A stretch of 64,000 bases of DNA from Eupransor demetentiae. Its GTDB lineage: Bacteria; Bacillota; Bacilli; Lactobacillales; Lactobacillaceae. Each line of letters starts with the position of its first letter. Positions within the stretch are counted from its first letter, which is position 1. Position numbers and translations under genes: made by a program. The DNA lies in NCBI RefSeq assembly GCF_963930865.1, contig NZ_CAWVOH010000001.1, positions 558,001 through 622,000 on the forward strand, given 5' to 3'. The notes under the pieces were generated by a model. That model was given only the letters and a program-made list of their open reading frames with translations. It ran no database searches and had not been told where the DNA came from. Positions 41,835 to 50,415 of this stretch are shown here, piece by piece.

Positions 41835-41868
41835 GAAAAAAGAGAATAGGTTACACCTATCCTCTTTA
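41835..41868 (-). terminator. Terminator after tRNA-Ser
   Basis: Arms AAAGAG-ATAGGT and ACCTAT-CTCTTT with a minus-strand T run directly after the tRNA. Confidence 0.85.
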
Positions 41869-41876
41869 ATATCAAA

Positions 41877-41965
41877 GGAGCTAGCGGGATTTGAACCCGC
41901 ACACCGCCATACGACGGCTCGACGGATTTCGAGTCCGCTGCAGTACCAGATTGTGCCATAGCTCC
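41877..41965 (-). tRNA. tRNA-Ser (anticodon CGA)
   Basis: An 89-base class II tRNA. Acceptor arms are GGAGCTA and TAGCTCC, anticodon stem CGGA/TCCG with loop CTCGAAA (anticodon CGA, reading UCG), a long variable arm, and T-arm GCGGGTTCAAATCCCGC. No CCA is encoded, and the discriminator base next to the acceptor stem is U rather than the usual G of tRNA-Ser. Confidence 0.92.
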
Positions 41966-41970
41966 ATGAT

Positions 41971-41996
41971 AAAGGGCAGCGCAACGGCTACCCTTT
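41971..41996. terminator. Hairpin between typA and tRNA-Ser
   Basis: AAAGGGCAGC and GCTACCCTTT arms. The T run follows on the plus strand, not the minus; on the minus strand it may mark processing between typA and the tRNA. Confidence 0.45.
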
Positions 41997-42008
41997 TTTA
42001 AATCAAAA

Positions 42009-43850
42009 TTACTTCTTGCGGCGCTTTGCAGCCTTTTCACGTTCACCAGTGTTCAAGATAGCCTTACGGATACGAACGTTTTCTGGCGTTACTTCAACGT
42101 ATTCATCATCGTTCAAGAATTCCAAAGAAGCTTCCAAGTTCATTTCGCGAGGCGTCTTGATTGATGCAGTCTGGTCCTTGTTCGATGAACGAACGTTAGA
42201 CTGTGGCTTCATCTTCGTAACGTTAACTGAGATATCGTTGTCACGAGCGTTCATACCCACGACCATACCTTCATAAACGTCAACACCGGCACCAACAAAC
42301 ATTTGTCCACGATCTTCAACACCCATGATGGCGTAGTTAGTCGTTTGTCCCTGGTTGATTGAAACCAAGGCACCGTTACGACGACCTGGTTCCCAATTCT
42401 TAACCATTGGACGGTATTCGGCATAAGTGTGGTTGTAAATACCATAACCGTGCGTTGCCGTCATGAATTCAGTTGAGTAACCAATCAAACCACGTGATGG
42501 TGCCATATAGATCAAACGAGTCTGGCCGTTACCAACTGACTCCATGTTCTGCATTTCACCCTTACGTTGGTTCAATGAATCGATAACAGCTGATGAATAT
42601 TCGTCAGGCGTATCAATTTGAATTTCTTCGTAAGGTTCGCAAGTCTGACCGTCGATTTCACGGAAGATAACTTGTGGACGTGAAGCTTGCAATTCGAAGC
42701 CTTCACGACGCATCGTTTCAATCAAGATTGAAAGGTGCAATTCACCACGACCTGAAACAAGCCATGCACCCGCCTGGTCAGTATCTTCAACACGCAATGA
42801 AACATCGGTGTGCAATTCACGGTGCAAACGGTCATCAATTTGACGGGCCGTCACGAACTTACCTTCACGACCAGCAAAGGGGCTGTCGTTTTGACGGAAA
42901 GTCATTTGCAAAGTAGGTTCATCGATACGAAGCAATGGCAATGCTTCTGGATGTTCTGGATCAGCAATCGTTTCACCAACGTTGATGTCTTCCATACCAG
43001 AAACGGCAATTAAATCACCGGCCTTAGCTTCTTGAATATCAACTTGGTCCAAACCAATGAAACCAGCCAACTTCGTAACACGGAAGCTTTGCTTGCTGCC
43101 ATCAATCTTAAGCACTTCAACGTTTTCACCAACCTTGATCGTTCCACGCTTAACGCGACCAATACCGATACGACCAACGAAGTCGTTATAATCCAACATG
43201 GCAACTTGGAACTGCAATGGTTCGTCAGAGTTGTCAACTGGGGCAGGGATCGTCTTAAAGACCGTGTCAAAAATTGGCTTCATCGTGTGTTCCTGAGTTT
43301 CAACGTCAGGATCGTATGATGAGGTACCGTTCATGGCTGAAGCAAAGATAACTGGGAAGTCCAAATCATCTTCATCAGCACCCAATTCGATGAACAAGTC
43401 CAAAACTTCATCAACAACTTCTTCAGGACGGGCACCGGGACGGTCAACCTTGTTGACAATCACGATTGGCGTCAAGTGTTGTTCGAAGGCCTTCTTCAAA
43501 ACGAAACGAGTCTGTGGCATCGTACCTTCAAAGGCATCGACAACCAAGAGAACACCGTCAACCATTCCCATGATACGTTCAACTTCTCCACCGAAATCGG
43601 CGTGACCTGGGGTATCCAAAATGTTGATTTGCTTGTCGCCAACACGAACAGCAGTGTTCTTAGAAAGGATCGTGATTCCACGTTCCTTTTCGATGTCGTT
43701 GGTATCCATGGCACGGTCGCCCAAGGCGGCTTCCTTGCGGGCGTCCATAGTGTCTGACTGCTTCAACATTTCATTAACCAAAGTCGTCTTTCCGTGATCG
43801 ACGTGGGCAATGATAGCGATGTTACGAATATCTTCGCGATACTTAACCAA
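42009..43850 (-). CDS. typA: Ribosome-associated GTPase TypA/BipA
   Basis: A 613-residue translational GTPase acting in ribosome assembly and stress. G1 is AHVDHGKTTL (residues about 14-23), G3 DTPGHADFGGEV and G4 NKVDRP; EF-G-like domains follow. The C-terminus is basic (EREKAAKRRKK). The start is TTG at 43850, with AAAGGAG eight bases upstream. Confidence 0.95.
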   Translation of the reverse strand: MVKYREDIRNIAIIAHVDHGKTTLVNEMLKQSDTMDARKEAALGDRAMDTNDIEKERGITILSKNTAVRVGDKQINILDTPGHADFGGEVERIMGMVDGVLLVVDAFEGTMPQTRFVLKKAFEQHLTPIVIVNKVDRPGARPEEVVDEVLDLFIELGADEDDLDFPVIFASAMNGTSSYDPDVETQEHTMKPIFDTVFKTIPAPVDNSDEPLQFQVAMLDYNDFVGRIGIGRVKRGTIKVGENVEVLKIDGSKQSFRVTKLAGFIGLDQVDIQEAKAGDLIAVSGMEDINVGETIADPEHPEALPLLRIDEPTLQMTFRQNDSPFAGREGKFVTARQIDDRLHRELHTDVSLRVEDTDQAGAWLVSGRGELHLSILIETMRREGFELQASRPQVIFREIDGQTCEPYEEIQIDTPDEYSSAVIDSLNQRKGEMQNMESVGNGQTRLIYMAPSRGLIGYSTEFMTATHGYGIYNHTYAEYRPMVKNWEPGRRNGALVSINQGQTTNYAIMGVEDRGQMFVGAGVDVYEGMVVGMNARDNDISVNVTKMKPQSNVRSSNKDQTASIKTPREMNLEASLEFLNDDEYVEVTPENVRIRKAILNTGEREKAAKRRKK

Positions 43851-43910
43851 TTTTCTAGTGCTCCTTTAATGTCTGTCCTACTCGCAATCAAAAACTAGGG
43901 AAGTAATTCC

Positions 43911-44684
43911 CTAGTCCTTAAACATCTTGATAAGGTCGCGATGTGCACTTTGAGTAGCGATTAATACTGAGTTTGATAATAGCATATTTAAGGGCTGACC
44001 GTCAAGATTGGTAACGGCCAGATTCAGGGCAGCAGCAATCGCTGTTCCCGGTGCAAAATCCCAGGGTTCCAGCTTCGAATAATAACCCGAAGCTTGGCCC
44101 AAAATTACACGGCTAAACGAAATGCCGGATGAACCCAAAACGCGAAAGGCCAAGGCCCTGTCAGCAACTTCCCGATAGCCGGGATAACCGGCGACCAGGC
44201 GGCGACCAGAAAGCAGCATGACCGCGTGTTCAAGATTAACGTCCTCTGGACTTTCCAAACGCTGGTCATCTACCCAGGCGCCATATTCAGGGCCACCGTG
44301 GACCAAGCGCTGATTCATAACATCTAAAATCCAGCCCAAGACGGGTTTACCATCACGGTACAGGGCCATCATAATGGCAAAATCAACGTGTTCATGCACA
44401 AAGTTCATCGTGCCATCAATCGGATCGATGTACCAAATATCACCGTCCGTGCTCGTCGGACGGTTGCTGTCCCCTTCTTCGTGAATGACGCGTGCATTGG
44501 GATCTAGTGATTGGATTTTGGCCAGTAACCACTTCTGATTGGCCACATCAACATTAGTCACCAGGTTGCGTTCGTTGCCTTCTTTGGTTTTCACGGTTAA
44601 ATGCTCATGAATCAGGCCACGAGTGTGCTCGCCGAGTTCTTCCAACCAAGCTGATACGGTTTGATCAATTTCTTTAACATCCAT
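43911..44684 (-). CDS. Inositol monophosphatase family protein
   Basis: A 257-residue metal-dependent phosphatase. The metal site is EEGD (near residue 70), DPIDGTMNFVH (about 86-96) and a C-terminal WDFAPGTAIA. Substrates in this family include inositol phosphate, fructose-1,6-bisphosphate and 3'-phosphoadenosine phosphate; which applies cannot be told. The ATG overlaps the stop of the UPF0223 gene, so the two are coupled. Confidence 0.88.
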   Translation of the reverse strand: MDVKEIDQTVSAWLEELGEHTRGLIHEHLTVKTKEGNERNLVTNVDVANQKWLLAKIQSLDPNARVIHEEGDSNRPTSTDGDIWYIDPIDGTMNFVHEHVDFAIMMALYRDGKPVLGWILDVMNQRLVHGGPEYGAWVDDQRLESPEDVNLEHAVMLLSGRRLVAGYPGYREVADRALAFRVLGSSGISFSRVILGQASGYYSKLEPWDFAPGTAIAAALNLAVTNLDGQPLNMLLSNSVLIATQSAHRDLIKMFKD

Positions 44685-44956
44685 TATGCACGTACCTTTC
44701 CGGCTGGTGCTGCTTGCACAAGCTTAACAGCCTGATAAATTTGGTGGCCGGTTTGCGCTTTAAGGTCACGGTCAAAGCTTTTCTGTTCGCCTTTCGCCGG
44801 CATAACGGCCAAAAAGGCTTGATAATCCTTCATAAACCGGTCGCGGTCAACGCCGCTTTCGTAGAGTGAAAGGACGTCATCGACCATGGTCGAAACGGCC
44901 ACGATATCTTGTGTATTCCAGTTACCGTCAATAGGAAGCTGATAATTACTGTTCAT
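44684..44956 (-). CDS. UPF0223 family protein
   Basis: A 90-residue protein of unknown function. It shows the UPF0223 pattern: YQLPIDGNWNTQDIVAVSTMV at the start, LYESGVDRDRFMKDYQAFLAVMPAKGEQKSFDRD in the centre split over residues about 30-63. The ATG at 44956 (AAGGCAGGTAAGC upstream) lies inside the end of the preceding gene. It is part of a three-gene overlapping set. Confidence 0.85.
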   Translation of the reverse strand: MNSNYQLPIDGNWNTQDIVAVSTMVDDVLSLYESGVDRDRFMKDYQAFLAVMPAKGEQKSFDRDLKAQTGHQIYQAVKLVQAAPAGKVRA

Positions 44957-46184
44957 GCTTACCTGCCTTTTTTGCTTTCTTTGCCCGGCGCTTTTCGGCT
45001 TTGGCTTCAAGCTTAGCTTCTTTTTCGGCCATTTCTTCATCACGCTTTAGTTGCGCATTGTAGAAATAAGCAAATCCAGGATTTTTCATTTTGTGTTCCT
45101 GGCAATAGGTTAGAAAAGCTTGATACCAATAGGCTTGGTCCTCTTCTTTGACTTGCTGCCAGGCATAATAGTCGAAACGACCGCCACCCTTGACGATATC
45201 GATGTAGCGTCCGGGCGCATCATCGTCGTTAAAATCATGTTCGTAAGGATAGGCTTTTACGGCGGCTCGACGCAGCTGGCCATCCGCCGGGTGATCAATG
45301 TCTAGAAGGCGGTGGCTAGCCTTATGAACCTGCCCGTAATTAAAGGATTCGGTATCCGCAATCGCTTTTAAGTCTTCGTTGTCGTAAGCAGACGGGTCGG
45401 TAATAATTCCATCATCGTCAAGCTGCAAAACATTCCACTCACTGACAAAGTTACCCGTCTTAAAGTTCACGATGAACTCGGACATCTTCTCTTTTTCTGG
45501 GACTTGCACCTTGAAATTATCGGGCAGCTTGAATTCGCCCTGATAACGATTGTGATAGGTAGCGTCGGTTTGATAATCGAAATCAACCTTGCAAAAACTC
45601 TGGTAGTTCAGCAACTTCTGAAAATCATCGTCACCAGGATAAGTCGAGCGAATATAAGCCACGTTGTGCCGGTCAAAGTGGTAGCGAAGCAAGTGGATTT
45701 TCTGTGCCAAAGTAGCTAGCTCACCATTGCCTTCAGCAATGTCAGCCAAGCTTTCTGACTTAAAAGTATGCTGAACATCAGTTCGGAATAATTTATAAAA
45801 ATCGGAATGCGGTGCTAGTTCTGAGCTAAAACGATAAGACCCCGTCAATTGCAAAAAGCCGAAGTCATCAATAACAGCACCGAAATGCTGCAAAACAAAG
45901 TTCAACCGCTCGGCAGGACTGCCACCCTGAGCACGATACATGGCCGTATAAACCGGGCTGCCGACCTCATGAATAGCCTGCCAGAGGCGGGCCTGGCGTT
46001 GTTGAATGGCCTTTAAGCTTGACCAATCGGCTTGATAGAGCGCTTTTTTAGCAGCCGCAATCGCGCCCTTCGACCAGCCATCTTCGCTCAAAGATTGTTC
46101 TTGCGCCGAGGTAAAATCGAGATTCCCCCGGAATTGGCCCTTGCTACGCTTAATTTTAATTGGTGCTGCCGTTCGTAATTTCAT
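44946..46184 (-). CDS. Protein of unknown function (possibly DUF3114)
   Basis: 412 residues, with no signal peptide or membrane helix. The N-terminal third is helical (LSEDGWSKGAIAAAKKAL), the middle rich in Asp and aromatic residues (LLRYHFDRHNVAYIRSTYP, YPYEHDFNDDDAPGRYIDIV), and the C-terminus a Lys/Ala/Glu-rich coiled tail (about 385-412). It resembles proteins annotated DUF3114 in streptococci and leuconostocs, but this is from memory. Ribosome-binding site is weak. It overlaps the UPF0223 gene. Confidence 0.55.
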   Translation of the reverse strand: MKLRTAAPIKIKRSKGQFRGNLDFTSAQEQSLSEDGWSKGAIAAAKKALYQADWSSLKAIQQRQARLWQAIHEVGSPVYTAMYRAQGGSPAERLNFVLQHFGAVIDDFGFLQLTGSYRFSSELAPHSDFYKLFRTDVQHTFKSESLADIAEGNGELATLAQKIHLLRYHFDRHNVAYIRSTYPGDDDFQKLLNYQSFCKVDFDYQTDATYHNRYQGEFKLPDNFKVQVPEKEKMSEFIVNFKTGNFVSEWNVLQLDDDGIITDPSAYDNEDLKAIADTESFNYGQVHKASHRLLDIDHPADGQLRRAAVKAYPYEHDFNDDDAPGRYIDIVKGGGRFDYYAWQQVKEEDQAYWYQAFLTYCQEHKMKNPGFAYFYNAQLKRDEEMAEKEAKLEAKAEKRRAKKAKKAGKHEQ

Positions 46185-46268
46185 TTCAATGTCCGCATCG
46201 TTTCAAACTTATTTATACAGTAAATTTTAGCAATTTTACCCCTAGTCCGCCAGTTATCTGCCATTAAA

Positions 46269-46298
46269 TTCAGTATGCTGCTAAGATTTTGTTATACT
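46269..46298 (+). promoter_or_regulatory. Promoter of def
   Basis: -35 TTCAGT (46269-46274), 18 bp spacer and -10 TATACT (46293-46298). Confidence 0.5.
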
Positions 46299-46326
46299 AG
46301 AGGAAGTTTACAAAAAGGAGAAGCTC

Positions 46327-46905
46327 ATGAAACTCCGTTTTACAATGGACAAGATTACCCGGGATGGCAACCCGGTACTACGTGAAATTTCAAAACCGGT
46401 GGAATTTCCACTTTCAGACGAAGACCGTCAGCTCGCCAAGGACATGATGGAATACCTCGTTGTCTCACAGGATGACGAGGCCAACGAAAAGTATGGCCTT
46501 CGCCCCGGGGTTGGTCTAGCCGCCCCACAAGTCGGTTATGCTAAGCAGATGGCTGCCATCTTAATTCCCGACCAAGATCCTAAGGAAACGAGTGAAACGC
46601 CCTACTTCAAGGGGGTAATCTTCAATCCCGTTATTATCTCTGAAACTGTGCAACGCGCCGCGCTTAATGTTGGTGAAGGTTGCCTTTCAGTTGATGAAGA
46701 TGTTCCTGGTTTCGTGCCACGTTCAAGTAAGATTACAGTTCGTTACCAAGACGAAAGCGGCGAAACGAAGACCATCAAGTTGCGCAATTACCCTGCCATC
46801 GTTTTCCAACACGAAATCGATCACTTGCACGGCCACCTTTACTACGATCACATCAACCGGGCCAATCCCTGGGCCATCAATGACCAAACAAAATATATCG
46901 ACTAA
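46327..46905 (+). CDS. def: Peptide deformylase
   Basis: A 192-residue metalloenzyme removing the formyl group from nascent proteins. Motif 1 GVGLAAPQ (61-68), motif 2 EGCLS (117-121, metal-binding Cys) and motif 3 QHEIDH (161-166, metal-binding His pair and catalytic Glu) are intact. The start follows AAAAAGGAG. The insertion between motifs 1 and 2 is that of Gram-positive type II enzymes. Confidence 0.96.
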   Translation: MKLRFTMDKITRDGNPVLREISKPVEFPLSDEDRQLAKDMMEYLVVSQDDEANEKYGLRPGVGLAAPQVGYAKQMAAILIPDQDPKETSETPYFKGVIFNPVIISETVQRAALNVGEGCLSVDEDVPGFVPRSSKITVRYQDESGETKTIKLRNYPAIVFQHEIDHLHGHLYYDHINRANPWAINDQTKYID

Positions 46906-46938
46906 AAAGGCAATCCGCTCGCTGCGGATTGCCTTTTA
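46904..46938. terminator. Bidirectional terminator between def and dnaJ
   Basis: Arms AAAAGGCAATCCG and CGGATTGCCTTTT serve both convergent genes. Confidence 0.88.
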
Positions 46939-46940
46939 TT

Positions 46941-47825
46941 TTAGAATAAACCTTTTTTCTTGTTGACCGTAATCTTAGAAGCCTTGGCAAAGTCTTCCAA
47001 AGCTTGCTTTTGGTCCTTGTTCAACTTGGTTGGAACTTCCACGTTAACGATGACAAATTCATCCCCGTGACCGTTACCGTGCAAACGAGGAGCTCCCTTA
47101 CCTGCAAGGCGGAAGCGACGACCGTTTTGCGTTCCGGCAGGGATCTTAAGTTTAACATCCCCGTGAACCGTCTTCACGTCAACTTCATCACCCAAGGAAG
47201 CGGAAACAAAGTTGATATCCTGCTTGACATAGATGTCTGCGCCATCACGTTCGAAGCCTTCCTTGGAAGCAGCAACTGAGAAGACAACGTACAAGTCACC
47301 TTGTGGTCCGCCGTTTACGCCAGCTTCACCCTGACCAGACAAACGCATTTGCTGACCAGTTTCAACACCGGCCGGCACCTTAACCTTGACTTCGTGCTGC
47401 TGTCCGCGGCCGTTTTCCTGACGATTGTACTTAATCGTCTTTTCAGTACCAAAGATGGCCTCTTCAAAGGAAAGACGCATCCGGTACTGCAAATCCCGAC
47501 CCTTACGAGGGGCGTTAGGATCAAAGCCGCCACCGAACATCTGACTGAAAATGTCACCCAAATCGGAGAAGTCGCCAAAGCCTTGACCACCGCCAAAGCC
47601 ACCGTTAGCACCGGCAGAACCAAATTGGTCGTACTGGGCACGCTTTTGCTCATCACCCAAAGTTTCAAAAGCTTCCTGAACGTCTTTGTACTTTTGTTCA
47701 GCACCCGGTTCGTGATTCAAATCAGGATGGTACTTCTTCGATAATTTACGGTACGCTTTTTTAATTTCATCTTGGCTGGCATTCTTATCGAGGCCAAGCC
47801 GTTCGTAAAATTCTGTATTATTCAC
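46941..47825 (-). CDS. dnaJ: DnaJ co-chaperone lacking the zinc-finger domain
   Basis: A 294-residue J-protein, last gene of the hrcA operon. J domain at residues 1-70 with HPD at 33-35, Gly/Phe-rich segment about 71-105, then both C-terminal peptide-binding subdomains (VKVPAGVETGQQMRLSGQG, KLKIPAGTQNGRRFRL). The four CxxCxGxG zinc repeats that normally occupy about 70 residues are absent: YNRQENGRGQQHEVKVKV bridges the gap at about 133-150, and the whole protein has no Cys. Everything else follows type I DnaJ. It would function like a type II J-protein. Confidence 0.92.
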   Translation of the reverse strand: MNNTEFYERLGLDKNASQDEIKKAYRKLSKKYHPDLNHEPGAEQKYKDVQEAFETLGDEQKRAQYDQFGSAGANGGFGGGQGFGDFSDLGDIFSQMFGGGFDPNAPRKGRDLQYRMRLSFEEAIFGTEKTIKYNRQENGRGQQHEVKVKVPAGVETGQQMRLSGQGEAGVNGGPQGDLYVVFSVAASKEGFERDGADIYVKQDINFVSASLGDEVDVKTVHGDVKLKIPAGTQNGRRFRLAGKGAPRLHGNGHGDEFVIVNVEVPTKLNKDQKQALEDFAKASKITVNKKKGLF

Positions 47826-47855
47826 CAGGCATACTCCTTTTATAAAATATGTACA

Positions 47856-47877
47856 TAAACCGCCCGAAGGCGGTTTA
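47856..47877 (-). other. Stable hairpin between dnaK and dnaJ
   Basis: Minus-strand TAAACCGCC-TTCG-GGCGGTTTA (UUCG tetraloop) without a T run. It may set dnaJ level by processing or partial termination. Confidence 0.6.
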
Positions 47878-47906
47878 CATGAAATACTAACATGACTTAG
47901 TTTAGA

Positions 47907-49760
47907 TTACTTCTTGTCATCGTCGGGGTTAACTTCTTCGAAGTCACCATCAACGGTGTCATCACCCTTACCATTAGCACCCTGAGCTTGGTCAGCACCT
48001 TGCTGAGCCTGGGCGTTTTGCTGGTAGAGCTTAGTTGCCAAATCACTGGCAGCCTTCGTCAAAGCTTCTGACTTTGCCTTCAAATCTGAAAGGTCAGCAT
48101 CTTCAGCTGAGGCAGCTTCTTTAGCCTTCTTCAAGTCTTCCAAAGCGTCCTTAGTTGCCTTCTTTTCGTCGTCAGAAACCTTGTCGCCAACTTCTTCCAA
48201 AGTCTTTTCAGTCTGGAAAATCAATTGGTCGGCGTTGTTACGAGTTTCAACGTCTTCCTTCTTCTTGGCATCGGCCGCTTCGTTTGCCTTGGCGTCGTTC
48301 ATCATCTTTTCGATTTCGTCATCTGACAAACCACCGGCAGCTTGAATGGTAATCTTTTGTTCCTTCTGAGTACCAAGGTCCTTAGCCGAAACATTTACGA
48401 TACCGTTACGGTCGATATCAAAGGTAACTTCGATTTGTGGGACACCACGGGGTGCGGCAGGAATGTCTGCCAACTGGAAGCGACCCAAAGTCTTGTTATC
48501 AGCGGCCATTGAACGTTCACCTTGCAAAACGTGAATGTCCACGGCAGGCTGGTTGTCAGCGGCCGTTGAGAAGACCTGTGACTTTGACGTAGGAATGGTT
48601 GTGTTACGAGGAATCAACTTCGTGAAGACACCACCCATGGTTTCAATACCAAGTGACAAAGGCGTAACATCCAAAAGAACAACGTCCTTAACATCACCCG
48701 AGATAACACCACCTTGAACAGCGGCACCAAGGGCAACGGCTTCATCAGGGTTGATGGAGTGGTTTGGTTCCTTACCAGTCAACTTCTTAACGGATTCTTG
48801 AACAGCTGGAATACGAGTTGAACCACCGTTTAGGATAACTTCGTCGATGTCATCAAATGACAAACCAGCATCCTTCATGGCGTTCAAGACAGGTTGTTCA
48901 GCCTTCTTAACCAAGTCAGCCGTCAATTCATTGAACTTTGCACGAGTCAATGAAGTCTGCAAGTGCAATGGGCCTTCGCTACCTGAAGCGATAAATGGCA
49001 AGTCGATTTGTGCTTCGTTAGCTGAAGACAAAGTCTTCTTAGCTGCTTCAGCAGCATCCTTCAAACGTTGCAAGGCCAACTTGTCTTGCTTCAAATCGAT
49101 ACCGTGTTCAGCCTTAAACTGTTCAGCCAAGTAATCGATAATCTTGTTATCGAAGTCATCACCACCGAGGTGAGTATCACCATTGGTTGACAAAACTTCG
49201 AAGACACCATCACCTAATTCAAGGACAGAAACATCAAAAGTTCCACCACCCAAATCGTAAACAAGAATCTTTTCATCCTTGTCCAACTTGTCCAAACCGT
49301 AGGCCAAGGCTGCGGCAGTAGGTTCGTTGATGATACGTTCAACTTCCAAACCAGCAATCTTACCAGCATCCTTAGTAGCCTGACGCTGAGCATCGTTAAA
49401 GTAGGCAGGTACCGTAATAACGGCCTTATCAACCTTTTCGCCCAAGTAATCTTCGGCGTAGCCCTTGATGTATTGCAAGATCATCGCTGAGATTTCTTGT
49501 GGGGTGTATTCCTTACCGTTAGCCTTTACCTTGTAGCCAGCTTCACCCATGTGAGACTTGATTGATGAAATCGTGTCAGGGTTGGTAATAGCTTGGCGCT
49601 TTGCCACGTCACCAACTTGGATTTCACCGTTCTTAAATGAAACAACAGAAGGTGTGGTACGGCCACCATCTGGGTTTGTAATAATCTTTGGCTTACCACC
49701 CTCAAGGACAGCAACCGCTGAGTTAGTCGTTCCAAGATCAATACCAATAATCTTTGACAT
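47907..49760 (-). CDS. dnaK: Molecular chaperone DnaK (Hsp70)
   Basis: A 617-residue Hsp70. ATPase domain begins IIGIDLGTTNSAVAVLEGG, with GGGTFDVSVLELGDG and ILNGGSTRIPAVQ; the substrate domain contains VLLDVTPLSLGIETMGG; the lid ends in an Ala/Gln/Gly-rich tail with acidic NPDDDKK. AAGGAGCTTATT lies before the ATG. It is third in hrcA-grpE-dnaK-dnaJ. Confidence 0.97.
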   Translation of the reverse strand: MSKIIGIDLGTTNSAVAVLEGGKPKIITNPDGGRTTPSVVSFKNGEIQVGDVAKRQAITNPDTISSIKSHMGEAGYKVKANGKEYTPQEISAMILQYIKGYAEDYLGEKVDKAVITVPAYFNDAQRQATKDAGKIAGLEVERIINEPTAAALAYGLDKLDKDEKILVYDLGGGTFDVSVLELGDGVFEVLSTNGDTHLGGDDFDNKIIDYLAEQFKAEHGIDLKQDKLALQRLKDAAEAAKKTLSSANEAQIDLPFIASGSEGPLHLQTSLTRAKFNELTADLVKKAEQPVLNAMKDAGLSFDDIDEVILNGGSTRIPAVQESVKKLTGKEPNHSINPDEAVALGAAVQGGVISGDVKDVVLLDVTPLSLGIETMGGVFTKLIPRNTTIPTSKSQVFSTAADNQPAVDIHVLQGERSMAADNKTLGRFQLADIPAAPRGVPQIEVTFDIDRNGIVNVSAKDLGTQKEQKITIQAAGGLSDDEIEKMMNDAKANEAADAKKKEDVETRNNADQLIFQTEKTLEEVGDKVSDDEKKATKDALEDLKKAKEAASAEDADLSDLKAKSEALTKAASDLATKLYQQNAQAQQGADQAQGANGKGDDTVDGDFEEVNPDDDKK

Positions 49761-49848
49761 AAATAATAAGCTCCTTTTTAATAATCAATAACATTTTTTG
49801 GCTTTTTAAGGTGTGGTGCTACCAAGCGGTAACTGAATCACCAAAACT

Positions 49849-50397
49849 TTATTGCACGACGGCAACCATGGCTGGGCGGATAACCCGATCATGGAGCGTG
49901 TAACCCTTTTGAAGAACACGGGCAACGTGATCACTTTCAACGTCTTCGGCTTCATCAGCAGCAACGCTTTGTATACCCTGCATGCGGGTTGGATCGAAGA
50001 GGTCCCCAACCTTACCGCATTCCTCTACGCCATTGTCCTTTAGGGCTTGGCGAAGTGTCTTAAGGGTAATTTCAACCCCCTTCTTAATCTGAAGGGCAAC
50101 TTCATCGTCGCCATCTTCAACCGCAAGGGCACGTTCCAGATTATCAACAACTGGAATAACCGCCGTTGCTAACTTCTGGCCGTCGTACTTACGAATGGAA
50201 GCAATTTCACGGGCATTACGCTGCTGAATGTTTTGAATTTCAGCTTGGTAACGAATGTTTTGGTCTTCCAAATCGTTAACTTGATCTTTTAATTCTTGAA
50301 CAGGATCTTTTTCTTCAATTTCTTGTTCAGGTTCAGCTTGCGCCTGATCCTTCACTTCTTCGTTCTTTTCTTCTTGCTTTTTGTCCTTATCTGTCAC
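49849..50397 (-). CDS. grpE: Nucleotide exchange factor GrpE
   Basis: A 182-residue DnaK exchange factor with a Glu/Lys-rich N-terminus, long coiled coil (about 40-95) and C-terminal beta domain (FDPTRMQGIQ, then VLQKGYTLHDRVIRPAMVAV). The start is GTG at 50397 with TAGGAGGG upstream. Distances to hrcA (18 bp) and dnaK fit one operon. Confidence 0.95.
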   Translation of the reverse strand: MTDKDKKQEEKNEEVKDQAQAEPEQEIEEKDPVQELKDQVNDLEDQNIRYQAEIQNIQQRNAREIASIRKYDGQKLATAVIPVVDNLERALAVEDGDDEVALQIKKGVEITLKTLRQALKDNGVEECGKVGDLFDPTRMQGIQSVAADEAEDVESDHVARVLQKGYTLHDRVIRPAMVAVVQ

Positions 50398-50415
50398 GGA
50401 TAACCCTCCTAAAAT

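Noticed and set aside
41813..42046. 77-codon minus-strand ORF spanning tRNA-Ser
   Set aside because: It runs through the tRNA and is not a gene.
47301..47744. 147-codon plus-strand ORF opposite dnaJ
   Set aside because: Shadow of dnaJ; its composition follows the antisense of the Gly-rich codons.
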